From NCBI GenBank assembly GCA_018340375.1, contig JAFFJZ010000004.1:25146001-25210000 (forward strand): DNA of 64,000 bases, written 5' to 3'. Made by a program: the position numbers and the translations under genes. The DNA comes from Gonatopus flavifemur (lineage: Eukaryota > Arthropoda > Insecta > Hymenoptera > Dryinidae). Shown here in pieces: positions 33,846 through 44,379 of the stretch (positions within the stretch are counted from its first letter, which is position 1; each line of letters starts with the position of its first letter). The notes under the pieces are model-generated. The model was given only the letters and a program-made list of their open reading frames with translations. It did no database searches and had not been told where the DNA came from.

Positions 33846-34778
33846 CAGGGTGGTCCATTTGAAGTGATATAGTCAAATATCTCGGAAACTAGTGGAGATG
33901 GAAAAAAATGTTTCAGATAAAAAGTTTGGGGTTCCAAGGGGGAAGTATGATGCTGACCTTAAAAAATCCCTCAGAGGTCATTTTGGAGGTTATTTAGGGG
34001 TCAAGATGGTTTTCTTGAATGGGACCCCCATTTTTTCAACATGGCATAAGAAAGCTGGTTCCAAACCCTTTACGAAACACTGGTCATGGATCCCTTTCCG
34101 CCTATTGGAGTGCAAGTTATGGACTGTCGAAGTTATTGATGAACTACTCTTAGCGCTACCCAGGAACAACGACGTGGACGTGGTAGTTGTCTGTTCCCTC
34201 CGGAGTGCTTGATTATTGTGAGTCCCCTTGCCTCTCACATGTGGGGTTCCGAAATTTGGAAGTTTTTTTGTAAATGAGGGAGGACATGATCGATCGCATC
34301 CGCACTGTTTGTGCCAACATACCAGGATTATGTATCCAGGCAGAGGGGGGTAACTTCGAGCAATTATTGTAACAGCATCAAGCACCCCTCATGTGAGAGG
34401 CAAGGGGACTGACGATAATCAAGCACTCCGGAGGAAACAGAGAACTACCACGTCCACGTCGTTGTTCCTGCGTAGCGCTAAGAGTAGTTCATCAATAACT
34501 TCGACGGTCCATACCTTGCACCCCAATGGGCGGAAAGGGGTCCGTGACCAGTGTTTCGTGAAAGGTTTGAACCAGCTTTCCCATGCCATGATAAAAAGAA
34601 ATGGAGTCTCATTTGAAAAAACCATCTTGACCCCTAAATGACCTCCAAAATGACCTTTGAGGGATTTTTCAAGGTCAGCATCATACTTGGAACCCTAAAC
34701 TTTTTATCTGGAATATTTTTTTCCATCTCCACTAGTTTCCGAGATATTTGACTATATCACTTCAAATGAACCACCCTG
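33846..34778. mobile_element. 933-bp foldback element with ~400-bp arms
   Basis: The arms are about 33846-34246 and 34383-34778. They pair along their whole length with scattered differences, around a spacer of about 135 bp. Ends are CAGGGTGGTCCATTTGAAGT and ACTTCAAATGAACCACCCTG, with TA on both sides (33844-33845, 34779-34780). Open frames on both strands within the arms mirror each other and are by-products of the palindrome. A TA duplication fits a Tc1/mariner-like mobiliser, but no transposase is present. Confidence 0.88.
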
Positions 34779-34789
34779 TATATATAATC

Positions 34790-36460
34790 TTATTATATAT
34801 TGAATAAAGTTATCGTTTCTCAGCCAAATTTTCTTCTTCATTGTATTCAAAATTCCCCTCTCCTTCTGAATTATCAGGTAGAACACTACGTGGTGGGTGC
34901 CTTGGGCGTTTAAACGCAATGAACATGCTCAAGGCTTAAACTCAGGTAAGAACCCTTCATTCACTCAAGTGGATTCATCCTAATTGAGTAGGATAGAGAA
35001 ATGAAAAAAATGTACGAAGTGAAATTCTCCAGATTCTGATTGGAACCTAGCCTCCAACTGAATTCGGAATATCCCTTCCTAACAATTATGAAAAATAGTT
35101 GGAATAGACGGAATGAAAACTTTTGCCAGGTACGATTGCAATTACTACATTACGGTGTGAAATCAAACGATCCAGTGAAAGAATGGTCATTGGCGAACAC
35201 ATGGAAGAATGTAAGAATGATTGTCCGTTCTGGACCTGATCTTCACTGCACTATATTTTTCTCACGCCTTTAAATCTTATTCTGCGAAGTCAATCACTGT
35301 TTGACTTTTAACCTCCACATACATGATTCTCCCTATCCATCTTCATTAAAGATTCTGTTGGCTAGTTCTTAAGTTCCTCATTTCAACATCGTTCTCATTT
35401 CGACCATCATCTTTATTTTTATTCTTTGAATTTCCCCTCCCTCTTTTCTCTCAACATACAATCCAATTCACTGCACTCAAATTATTAGTTGTGCAGTCAG
35501 AATTCCTTCTACAATGAGTTTCTCCGTTATCTTGTTCTCTCATGTTATTTCTGTCAACTTCCTCATTTCAATCCATAGATCGACATATTCATATGTTGCT
35601 ACAAAGTTTAAGACTCCATCTCCACTCATCATCTCGCTTCATAGAAAACCTTTCCCTCGGTCGCTCTCATTTATTGACTCCTATTTTTTATTCTCATCAC
35701 AGGGATAGATAACCTGGATGACTGTTTCCATTCAAGATATTATTTTTGCTTCATATAGTACTTCGTGTCCATGAAGATGAAAATATTGGAAGTCAAAATG
35801 TAAATTTACTTAGGAAGAGAAAATACTTGAGGTACAGAAGGTAATTGAGGCTCTTCATCTCTCTTCCATCAATATCCCTCTCATACTTCACCCAACCTCT
35901 TCATTTGTTTTGCGAAGTACTCATACTAGTTATGACTCTTCAATAGTTCCTCCACCATTTTAGTTCAATGGTTCTCAATACTGCTTCTAATAATTAACAT
36001 CTCACTACTCTATTTGTGTCTAGAACTCTTTGACTTTCTGTTTCATTCCAAGCATATTCTAGGACCATATTTTGAATTCTTTCTCATCTCTTTTATGTTT
36101 TCTCTGCATTTTTCCCTCTTCAAATTTTTATTGTTTTCTTTCCTATTTCTTCCCATTCCAATCCGTTCCTCTTCATTCCTGTGTTCTTCATACCCTTTTT
36201 TCTCACCTCCTTCATGATTTCTACATTCTTGTTTGCCCACTCCTTCCTTCGAAATATTGGTACTTTGATATCCTTCCACAAGCGCGGTCCTTTCCTTCAT
36301 TCCTATCTTACTCCCCCTTCCTTTCTAGCTATCACCAGCTCTTCATCTTATATCAATCATGATCCTTTTATCCACACGCTCCCGTACTGTATCACCACCT
36401 TTCATCTTTCCTTTTCCCTTCCGATGTACTTACTATGTATTTTTTTCCCTTCTGAATCAA
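34790..36460. other. No gene recognised; pyrimidine-rich tract 35450-36450
   Basis: An open frame at 35040-35273 (77 codons, ends SGPDLHCTIFFSRL) is unidentified and may be chance. From about 35450 the plus strand is strongly T/C-rich, which generates long hydrophobic open frames that are not convincing genes. Confidence 0.4.
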
Positions 36461-36468
36461 GTCATTTT

Positions 36469-37041
36469 CTACCTGTGCAGTTCCCTCCTATCAATTTCTT
36501 TTTTAACCTCATTCAGGGCAGCACGAGAATATGACGCTGGAACGATTATGGAAGGTTTATAGAACGTAGGAGAGGTTTTCTGAACGCTCAGAAAACGTCT
36601 CAATGACACATTTTGCTGTAAGGAACTAACATGGTTCGGAATCAGGCGGTACAAACCATCGATCCGCTGGAATGCGACTTTAGAATAAACACCGGGGAGA
36701 CTGAAGCACGATTCAGTCAAACACCACAAGCTGACAACGAGAAACACATCACTACATCTGCACATTTCCAATCTGGGAAGGGCCATTTCATCACTGGAAC
36801 TCACACATAAACGAAGAGAGAATAGGGATGCGATAAACAAACCCCAACGAGAGAACAAAAATGTACAAAACCAATAGTCAAACACATAGAGGACATAACA
36901 AGGAATCGTGTTAAAATTATTGTATTGAAAAGAGTCAAGCGACAACAGGTTCCTGAAGAGGGCAAAATCTGGATCCCAGCCTAACAGACGATGGACAAAC
37001 CAACACGGGAAGATACCCATATCCAATATCTCAAACACCAA
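36469..37041 (-). CDS. 190-codon open frame, unidentified, possibly an exon
   Basis: This is the longest non-transposase open frame in the window, in a patch with balanced base composition. It starts without a normal ATG after a stop codon. Its first half is hydrophobic and aromatic (YVLYVFDYWFCTFLFSRWGL, LFIASLFSLRLCV), which would suit membrane segments, and its end is basic (EVKKEIDRRELHR) followed by GCACAG|GTAGAA, a weak donor. It could be a chemoreceptor- or transporter-like exon, a transposon fragment or chance. I recognise no motif. Confidence 0.25.
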   Translation of the reverse strand: MVFEILDMGIFPCWFVHRLLGWDPDFALFRNLLSLDSFQYNNFNTIPCYVLYVFDYWFCTFLFSRWGLFIASLFSLRLCVSSSDEMALPRLEMCRCSDVFLVVSLWCLTESCFSLPGVYSKVAFQRIDGLYRLIPNHVSSLQQNVSLRRFLSVQKTSPTFYKPSIIVPASYSRAALNEVKKEIDRRELHR

Positions 37042-37540
37042 GAGAACATTTCAAAGGAATGTTACGACTAATTCCCGCAGTCCTGGAAGACATTTGGAAA
37101 CAAAATCACTACGATGAGGAAAGGCAACAATCCCTGGCTATGTTTCAACGAAATCGAAGGAAGAGAGCATCGATATGACAGCTTTATAAAAAAGGTACTT
37201 TATCACTTGTAATTGTATATAGTTAACTTCTGATATATTAAAATTAGAAGAATAAACCTTCTGGAAATTACTTTTCAGTATAGTAACACACTTTACGGTA
37301 GGATGTACATTATTTTCATAGTTGTCATGGTAACTAAGGGATTGTTCGATAAAACCAAAGGACATACATGTTGTAAATAAGAAAATCAGGGCTATATTGG
37401 ATGAAACAATTTATACCAAAGGGCTTTGGACATACACAATGATAACGTATAGTAAACAAAAGTTAAATGTAAAAATTCTGCCAATTAGCACACAGCTTCC
37501 TAAGAAATAATGCGGATAGCAAAACAAAATATTCCACAGT

Positions 37541-37830
37541 TTTTATTCGAACCGGATGAAACTCATATGGAGCCACTATCCGATCACAACTATAACTCGG
37601 TATAAGTTTGATTGGAATCGGATAAGCAGAACAGGAGATATGCGGGGTCGCAAAAACGTTGAATTTCTGTCATATTTCTTCTGGCTCATCCTGTTTTCCT
37701 GAATGAATCAGGCTGAAACTTATATGGAACCACTATCACCTTGGCCCATACCTGTGATGAAAATTTCATCACGATCGAATGAGTAGAATGGGAGATATTC
37801 GGGGTCGAAAATTTGTTGACATACGGACAG
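37541..37830 (+). repeat. Two tandem copies of a CATATGGAGCCACTATC repeat
   Basis: Units at about 37541-37655 and 37700-37830 share GAAACTCATATGGAGCCACT, then ATCGGATAAGCAGAACAGGA and GATATGCGGGGTCG. The same unit appears inverted at about 40830-41050 and 41380-41490. Confidence 0.6.
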
Positions 37831-38155
37831 AGGAGTTATTAAAAGTTTGAATGTGTGTTCTATCCGATTAAAAACTGCGATGAATGAAAATTCATTTTTA
37901 GAATATGGAATCGTCCTCATATGAGGAGGTTCAGAAGTGGATGGGAGCATTTGAAGAGAAAGAGTGCCACCGCTTCTCGAGAGGAAGAACTAAACAGTTG
38001 GACAACACCCCGATGAAAACCTAACCCAACAAGAAATCAGTTTATTACTCATCAGATTCTCATTGCGTGGAAGGGGGAAAATTCATTTCCAAAGGGAGAG
38101 GAATAAGGAGACGAAGGTAATATTTTATGAATATATAATATTATTCACAAGCCAA

Positions 38156-38350
38156 TACAGCACCAGGAGGTTTTTTAAATGTTCAGAAAATATGTTTGGT
38201 TACATACAGAACGTGCGAATAACGCCTGAAGATGTTCCAAAAACGTCGCATGTATGTCCCAGGTACATACAAATGTTCGGTTCAGTTCTATTCATGTTCA
38301 TCGTACGACGTTCTGAGGACGGATTCAATAAAAGGTTTCAATAACATTAT
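38156..38350. repeat. Left end of an AGCACCAGG-ended element with AACGTTCAGAA theme
   Basis: TACAGCACCAGGAGGT at 38156-38171 is the exact complement of 41774-41789. Both ends continue inward with TTCAGAAAATATG / GTTTTCTGAATGTCC and GTCGCATGTATGTCCC-like sequence. The two could be the ends of one 3.6-kb element or of two elements. Confidence 0.5.
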
Positions 38351-38648
38351 GCGATGCTGCGAATATGTTTTTGAAAGTTGGTTTCCACCGAGTCCTGTTG
38401 GGGAAGCATTATGAAAACGTATCGTCCCATGTGGAAATTGCCGGACTTGACGAATGACCCAGTATTGGCGAGTTTGTATTTGTCATACTTCGGCCAAAAC
38501 AACTACCCCCCGTACAGTGGCATGACTCTTTTTTAACTGACACCGATTGTTCGACGGTTCTCAAACGGTATTGGTTTCCTTGGGCAGACAACCGAATCAA
38601 CACTGATTGGAGAACACCTAGGTTGTGGGAAAACGAAACCGTGCCAGT

Positions 38649-38960
38649 ACTGAGCCAGATTTGATAATATTTTGAAACGTTATACAGAGACGGTACTGCG
38701 CCAGCATCGATGCCACCTTGTTTCACGACAAAATTGTTAACGAGTCGGGGGTCAACCCATTTCTGCTGAAACATGGCTACTTTGGTGAGCAAATACTGCG
38801 CCATTACTGACCCAGAGTTGGTAATCTTTTGAAATTTTACGAAAAGACGATACTGTGCCAGCATTGATGTTCCAACAGTGTTTCACTACAAAAGCGATTG
38901 TGGATTGGACGTCAACTCACCTTCGCAGCAACATGACTATAATAAGAGAATAGTTTGATT
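38649..38960 (+). repeat. Two tandem copies of a 157-bp unit
   Basis: Copies start at 38649 (ACTGAGCCAGATTTG) and 38806 (ACTGACCCAGAGTTG). They share TTTTGAAA, GACGGTACTGCGCCAGCAT and TTTCACNACAAAA. Because 157 is not a multiple of three, the 151-codon minus frame across it is not a repeat protein. Confidence 0.6.
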
Positions 38961-39099
38961 ATAATCTATTTGAAATTGGAATTTATCAAATAATTTATGG
39001 AAAAAGTTGACGCAAAATTTCACAGCACATGCAGTTTGGCTGCGTGGGATCAATAACCTTGCCATTCAAAGTGTCAATAGTACGCTATGGAGAATCCCC

Positions 39100-39400
39100 G
39101 CGGAATGCATTGAAGGTCCAAATCCCAATGTTGGCTGAATTGGAATGCCAGTTTGGAAGCAAGATTGAAATTCTGGTTCACGTACAATTAAAATATCAAT
39201 ACGGGTGATATTGAAATACCAGTTTTGGCTAGGTTGAAATGATAGTACTGTCTGCGTTCAAATGCCAGTACCGGCAAAATTGAACGCCAATAATGGGCCT
39301 TATGTAAGACATTGTTATCATCCCAGTATTGGTCCAGTACTGTCAAACGACCTGGGCCAGTAATGGCATTACAAATTTGACAGCACTGGCAGGTATTATA
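39100..39400. repeat. CCAGTACTGGC theme block
   Basis: The block repeats TTGGAATGCCAG, ATGCCAGTACCGGC, GTCCAGTACTGTC and GGGCCAGTAATGGC. A second block of the same kind is at 40370-40660. Confidence 0.5.
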
Positions 39401-40192
39401 GCAGGTGAAAAGAAATGAAACTAAAACTAACGGCCGATTATTGGAACGACAGAGTACGATTGATGCACGTGAAAATCATACTCATATTGATTGTACACGA
39501 AAAATAAAATCCAAAAGTATTTACACGAATGATTTTTTTTTAAATACCTCATATTCAACACATAAGCTTTGGTGCACGTAAAATTATTTGATAAGAAAAT
39601 TGTACACTAGATATTTTTCATGCTTGAGAAAAAAAGTGATTCACAAAAATCGTACACATGTTTTTATGCACGGACAAAAAATGTAATTTTTTTTATTGTA
39701 GGAATTCAAAGTGTAAACAAAGCGTTTCTGTATGACCTGCATTACAGGCCTGCTTTGTTTAGGGGGAGGGGAGTAGTTACGCACTAAACTCATCACACAC
39801 CACATTCTTCACTCAGTCTGGTGCACTTCTTTCGTCCACTAACCCTTCGATTCAAATATTCCTTCCGATTTTCTTGATATGGGAACTTGCTCCTGAAGCT
39901 GTAATCGATGAGGTTTGTCACTATTCAGGGAAAGCTAGGAACTTTCAGTAACTGTCGGATTCACAAATTATCGTTTTTCGTATATAAAATTTCGAGCATA
40001 TGCTGCTTCACCGCTTTCATCCTTCTTTCATCTCTTATTTCCAGTACGAATTCTTCATTTTCTCACGTTTTTGCTCAGCTTCCAGATAATCTTCCTCATA
40101 TTCACTATATTCTTGGAGTACAAACGGAACTTGAAAAAATGTTGGGGAAATATGTCGTGTTATAAATTGTAATTGTGGTGTTCACTTTTAGT

Positions 40193-40217
40193 GTGTGTGT
40201 GTGTGGGGGGGGGGGGG
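40193..40217. repeat. GT run followed by a poly-G tract
   Basis: GTGTGTGTGTGTGT followed by 13 or so G. A simple-sequence tract prone to length change. Confidence 0.85.
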
Positions 40218-40369
40218 TGATGGATGAGAGAAAAAAATTATACACGTGTGTTGGAGGTCAAGTCACTATCAGCACTGGCCGCTCTCCCATACCTGTCTGT
40301 GTGTTTGACCCTTGCCCTTTTCCTTCAGTCCTCACTTACAGGCGACGTGTATCATCCACCCTAACCAGA

Positions 40370-40660
40370 AATTTACAACAGGCGCAGTACTGCACCAGTA
40401 CTAGCCAAGACTGGCACGGTACTGGCATTTGTCTGGAATGATAACGCTTTACAGTACTGGGAATTGAGTACTGATGCCATTATTCGCAATCAGTGCAGGG
40501 CCAGTACTGGATTAGTACCTGGCCGGTATTAAGTTCTTAGTACTGGTTCATCAGTACAGATATACACTGTATTTTTATGTATCCAGTACTGATCCCGTAC
40601 GTGTTGACCAAGTGTTGGAGACCCAATACTGGCACTGTACTGCACCTGTTGTCAACATTG
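40370..40660. repeat. CCAGTACTGGC theme block, second
   Basis: The block is dense in GTACTGCACCAGTACTAGCC, GGGCCAGTACTGG and CCAATACTGGCAC words in both orientations. It matches the vocabulary of 38640-38700 and 39100-39400. Confidence 0.5.
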
Positions 40661-40829
40661 GCATATTACGGATTTTTCTGATTGGGACAGTGCTCTCGCA
40701 TGTTTTGATTTATCACAATAGTGTTGCAGGCATGATCATTTTTTATAGCATAAGGAACTTTGGAACTATATTGCAAAATTACTGACAATACTTCAGATGG
40801 TTAGCATAACCCCACACTTGTTTCAGTGT

Positions 40830-41490
40830 ATTGATTTTGGTATCGATCGGATAACGTATTCCGAGAATATTGTGGAATATAGTTTAAGAAATTATGATTT
40901 TGCGACGACGCACATCTTCGCTTCATGTTATCCGATTGCAACGAAATTTATACCACGTTCTAGTTGTAATCCGATAGTGTCTCCATGTGAGTTTCATCCC
41001 AATCGGTTGAACAATATGGGACATTTTTCTCCTGCTGTCCGCGTCATTTGACAATATTTTGGAAGAATACCTTCGCTCTCTTGGTGCCATCCAAATGTCA
41101 TAGAACTCTGAGCATAGTTGATCCATGAGATGTTAATCGTGTGGTATAAGTTTCAGGTGAATCGAAATACAGGATAGAAAAGGGTAAACAAGAAAATTTC
41201 GAAATTTCGTAAATGCCGCTATTATGCAGATATGTTCTATTCTTATCATTCGATCGTTATGAAATTTCTACCAGTCATATGTAGTACAACCTGATCCCTA
41301 TAGGGGAGGACAAGTTCCAACCTGCTCCTTACAGAAAAAACAGGAGGGGCAAAGGAAACATGTCATCGAAAAATTGTGATTTTGCGATCGCTGGTATTTC
41401 TGTTTCTGGTCATCCGATTGCAATAAAATCTATACCACGTTTTAGTAACGACTCAGCAGTAGCTTCATATGCGAGTTTTCTTCCAATTGA
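40830..41490 (-). repeat. Inverted copies of the CATATGGAGCCACTATC repeat
   Basis: The complement reads GATGAAACTCACATGGAGAC at about 40980-41010 and TTGCAATCGGATAACATGAA nearby. A second, more diverged copy lies at about 41380-41490. These match the direct pair at 37541-37830. Confidence 0.55.
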
Positions 41491-41689
41491 TAGAGAAATG
41501 TGAGGAAAAATTCTTTATCAAATCTATCGATACAGGCTCCACCGCAGTTCATTTGCATTTCCTCGAAATGAAAAATATCAAATGATTCGTTACAAGTTTG
41601 ATCATTAACAAATTCTAATTTTAAATGTTTCAAAAACGTTCCATGGAAATCAAAATAATACTATATCGGACATTCATACATCCCTGATA

Positions 41690-41789
41690 TACACGTGCGA
41701 TGTTTTCTGAATGTCCCAAAACATTTTCACAACATTCCATTGTTTCAGAAGACGTTCCGAGAATGATGATAGTACCTCCTGGTGCTGTA
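41690..41789. repeat. Right end of an AGCACCAGG-ended element
   Basis: It ends ACCTCCTGGTGCTGTA, the exact complement of 38156-38171. Inward it carries GTTTTCTGAATGTCCC and GAAGACGTTCCG words. Confidence 0.5.
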
Positions 41790-42506
41790 CGGGTTGATAT
41801 TTCATAAAGAATTTCGTATTGAATTTAAGAATTTTTCTGACAGTGTACATTACTTCCATGTTCTTCATAATTTCTCCCACCGACCAAAAATCCATCGGAA
41901 ATTATATTTTCATTCGACATTTGAGAAAACTTATTTTTTCTATCCATCTGTGTATCTAAAAAAATTCAATTCTACATCATCATTCGCATCATTCGATTCA
42001 TGCAATGAGCAGTGAATTGAAAACCTTCATTACTAGAGGTGGAATCGAGACTCTCGAGAAGAACCGACAAACCTTAAGTTTACCAGTTTCGATGCGAGAT
42101 TCGTTGCGTCAATTTACAACTATTTGAAGAATGAAATGATGGAGAATTTTCAAAAATATTTTTTCGATTCCAAACTCTGAGATTCATTCAAAACTATTGC
42201 AGTCTCGAAAAGGGTCTTGTCTCGTCTTGTCTTGGTCTTGAGTGGAGAAGAATTGTGTTATGTTCTGAATGCAATCAATTTCATCCTCTCAGACATGTTA
42301 TTTTCAACTATCCCATGCCCACACTTGACTTGCAAGTTTGTTTTTAAACATCGTAAAATTGAATGATATTTATTATTCTTGAATTTTGCTCAAGAGTCCC
42401 GAGTCCACCTCTATCATCAACCTTCCGTTATTTGCGCTCACAATCACATACGACGAAGGGAACCCCCGCTTTTTCACAAAATTGGAAGTAGTATATTGTG
42501 CAACTA

Positions 42507-42600
42507 GGGAGCAAAATAGGTGTTTCCCGACGAGTGGATGTTTGACGCCCGAGCGAAGCAAGGGCGGCAATTTGCATGAGTCTGCGAACACCTATGCTCC
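42507..42600. repeat. Short foldback with GGGAGCAAAATAGGTGTT / AACACCTATGCTCC ends
   Basis: An inverted pair around GACGCCCGAGCGAAGCAAGG. It lies beside the GAGCGCAAAAT foldback and shares the word GAGCAAAAT with it. The 159-codon frame over 42386-42865 runs through both palindromes and is probably not a gene. Confidence 0.45.
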
Positions 42601-42628
42601 TGTGTTGCATGTCCCATTTTCGCATACG

Positions 42629-42774
42629 AGAGCGCAAAATACTATTTTCCCCGTCTATGTTGGGGAAGCAAAATACCACATTCTCTTCTCAGGGAATAAT
42701 TATTTTGCTCCCTACGGAGAGAACGTGGTATTTTGCTCCCTCGACATAGACGAAGGAAATAATATTTTGCGCTC
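42629..42774. mobile_element. 146-bp foldback with GAGCGCAAAATA ends
   Basis: Left GAGCGCAAAATACTATTTTCC pairs with right GGAAATAATATTTTGCGCTC. Inside, CCGTCTATGTTGGGGAAGCA and CCACATTCTCTTCTC pair with GAGAGAACGTGG and CTCGACATAGACG. No coding content. Confidence 0.65.
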
Positions 42775-43019
42775 AGAGTGCGGGAAATTACATCTGCATC
42801 TCTTCAATACATTGCATGTAGTGAAATTTTGTTTCGCGTCAATTTGGAGGTTATGTGAATCTTAATATATTGACCTAATTTTTGATAATTTGAACTCCGA
42901 CAATAGTTCTGAACTTCTGGAATGGAATATTTGCAAATATTCAATAAAAAATATATGTTTATGGTTTTTTGGTACTTTCTTCTTTAGTAAAACTATGAAT
43001 ATACATTTGTATAGGCTAG

Positions 43020-43150
43020 AGGTAAATTATTCGGTCTTCATATAACGTTTCAAGAACGTTCTGAAAGCGTACCATAACACGTGTAAATAACGTCCCGAAA
43101 ACGTGTTCTCCAGCACATTGAAATAATGTTCTCAAGGCGTTTGGAAAACC
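43020..43150. repeat. AACGTTCTGAAAACGTTC theme block
   Basis: The block repeats AACGTTTCAAGAACGTTCTG, AACGTCCCGAAAACGTG and ATGTTCTCAAGGCGTTTGG. The same vocabulary appears near 36570-36600, 38180-38260 and 41695-41760. Confidence 0.45.
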
Positions 43151-43319
43151 TGCTTTCGGAGACCAACATCTTTAGGACTATTGACACGTTTTTTAAATTT
43201 TTTGAGGACTTTTGATGCTGATTGGGATTTTTCTATATTAAATTCGATAATAGTTTCTGAATTTAATGTTGATGATGAAATTAAAAAATTTCCATTTGGA
43301 ATATAACAATTGTTTATCA

Positions 43320-43436
43320 AGGACCCTTCAGAAGTAGCTGACCTGATCATCTGGTCATGACAAGATAAAGTTTGATTGGTTGAGAAGTGATGTGGTCATG
43401 ATCAGATGATCAGGTCAGCTACTTCGGGAGGCTCCT
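43320..43436. mobile_element. 117-bp palindromic hairpin with ~43-bp stem
   Basis: Left GACCCTTCAGAAGTAGCTGA and CCTGATCATCTGGTCATGAC pair with right GTCATGATCAGATGATCAGG and TCAGCTACTTCGGGAGGCTC. The loop is about 33 bases. No target duplication seen. Confidence 0.7.
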
Positions 43437-43439
43437 AAA

Positions 43440-44225
43440 TTTCACGAATATGTCATTAAAATCAAGAGAAAAACTCTCAGCATTAGGAAAAAATTCTCAA
43501 CATTGGAAATTATATTATTAAATCCAATATTTTATTATGACATCTAATAAACTGTTTATGTAAAAAGCTTCATAATATTCTCATGAAGTTTCAAACAGAT
43601 TTTGCTTACAGTGTATGGTTATCCATACCGATTTTGTTTATTCATTTTTGTTATGCATTGCAGTTAGCTAAATGAAGGTTTCCAATTATGAAAAATGTAC
43701 GGAAATTCTTCAACTTGATCCATGTTCTTATTTCACATCATATCTTTGCATCCCTATGAAACAGATTTGAAAGACCTCTTATTCCTTTCAGACCCTCGTA
43801 GGGTAACAAGTGTTTACTTCATATCGCGTCGCTCCTCTGATATTTCATGTGTCATTTCCGACTCTAATGTTTCTCGTGTCACGTTCTTCTTCTACGCGAG
43901 GGGAAAACATGAATGTATAGTATGCAGAACAAACACGTGAGATAGGCAGAATGGAGTAGGTGCGTAAACTACACGTTACTGTGACATATACACTCCTAAT
44001 GTGAATTCAAATCAGAAGATGCAGGAAATCTTTCACTCTTCTTAATTCCAAATCTGACTCAACCTGTTTTTATTATAAATCATCCATGCACTTCACTAAC
44101 CCACTTTTTCATTTTGGTTATTCCTTGCGTATCATCTGAGCATCCTTAGCCTTCTCTTATCGTATCAACTTTTTCTTTTCATTATATTTGGTTGAAAACT
44201 CAACTATCATTCACCCTTTTTGCCG
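43440..44225. other. No gene recognised
   Basis: AT-rich DNA. A possible hairpin-type right end (TTTTGCTTACAGTG) is near 43612. Confidence 0.4.
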
Positions 44226-44229
44226 GTAG

Positions 44230-44369
44230 GGGGTGAATTTGCCGAATCAACATTTCGTCGAACAGACATAATTTGACACTTTTCTACTGACTAGTCACTT
44301 TTCGATTATCAATAGCGATTGTTAAATTATATTTAGTCGGCGAAATGTTTTTTCGACAAATCCACACCC
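44230..44369. mobile_element. 140-bp foldback with GGGTGAATTTGCCGAA / TTCGACAAATCCACACCC ends
   Basis: The left arm ATCAACATTTCGTCGAACAG pairs with right GTCGGCGAAATG and TTTTTTCGACAAA. The words echo the AATCAACGAAA MITE at 25035 and 47055, but the ends differ. Non-coding. Confidence 0.55.
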
Positions 44370-44379
44370 AACTCTTTTT

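Noticed and set aside
33892..34641. Several 68-131-codon frames on both strands
   Set aside because: They are mirror images produced by the two arms of the 933-bp foldback.
36014..36534. Phenylalanine/serine/leucine-rich membrane-like frames
   Set aside because: The plus strand is a long pyrimidine-rich tract; several overlapping frames all look the same, as expected from composition.
38409..38864. 151-codon minus-strand open frame
   Set aside because: It overlaps a 157-bp tandem repeat whose unit is not a multiple of three, so the protein is not preserved between units.
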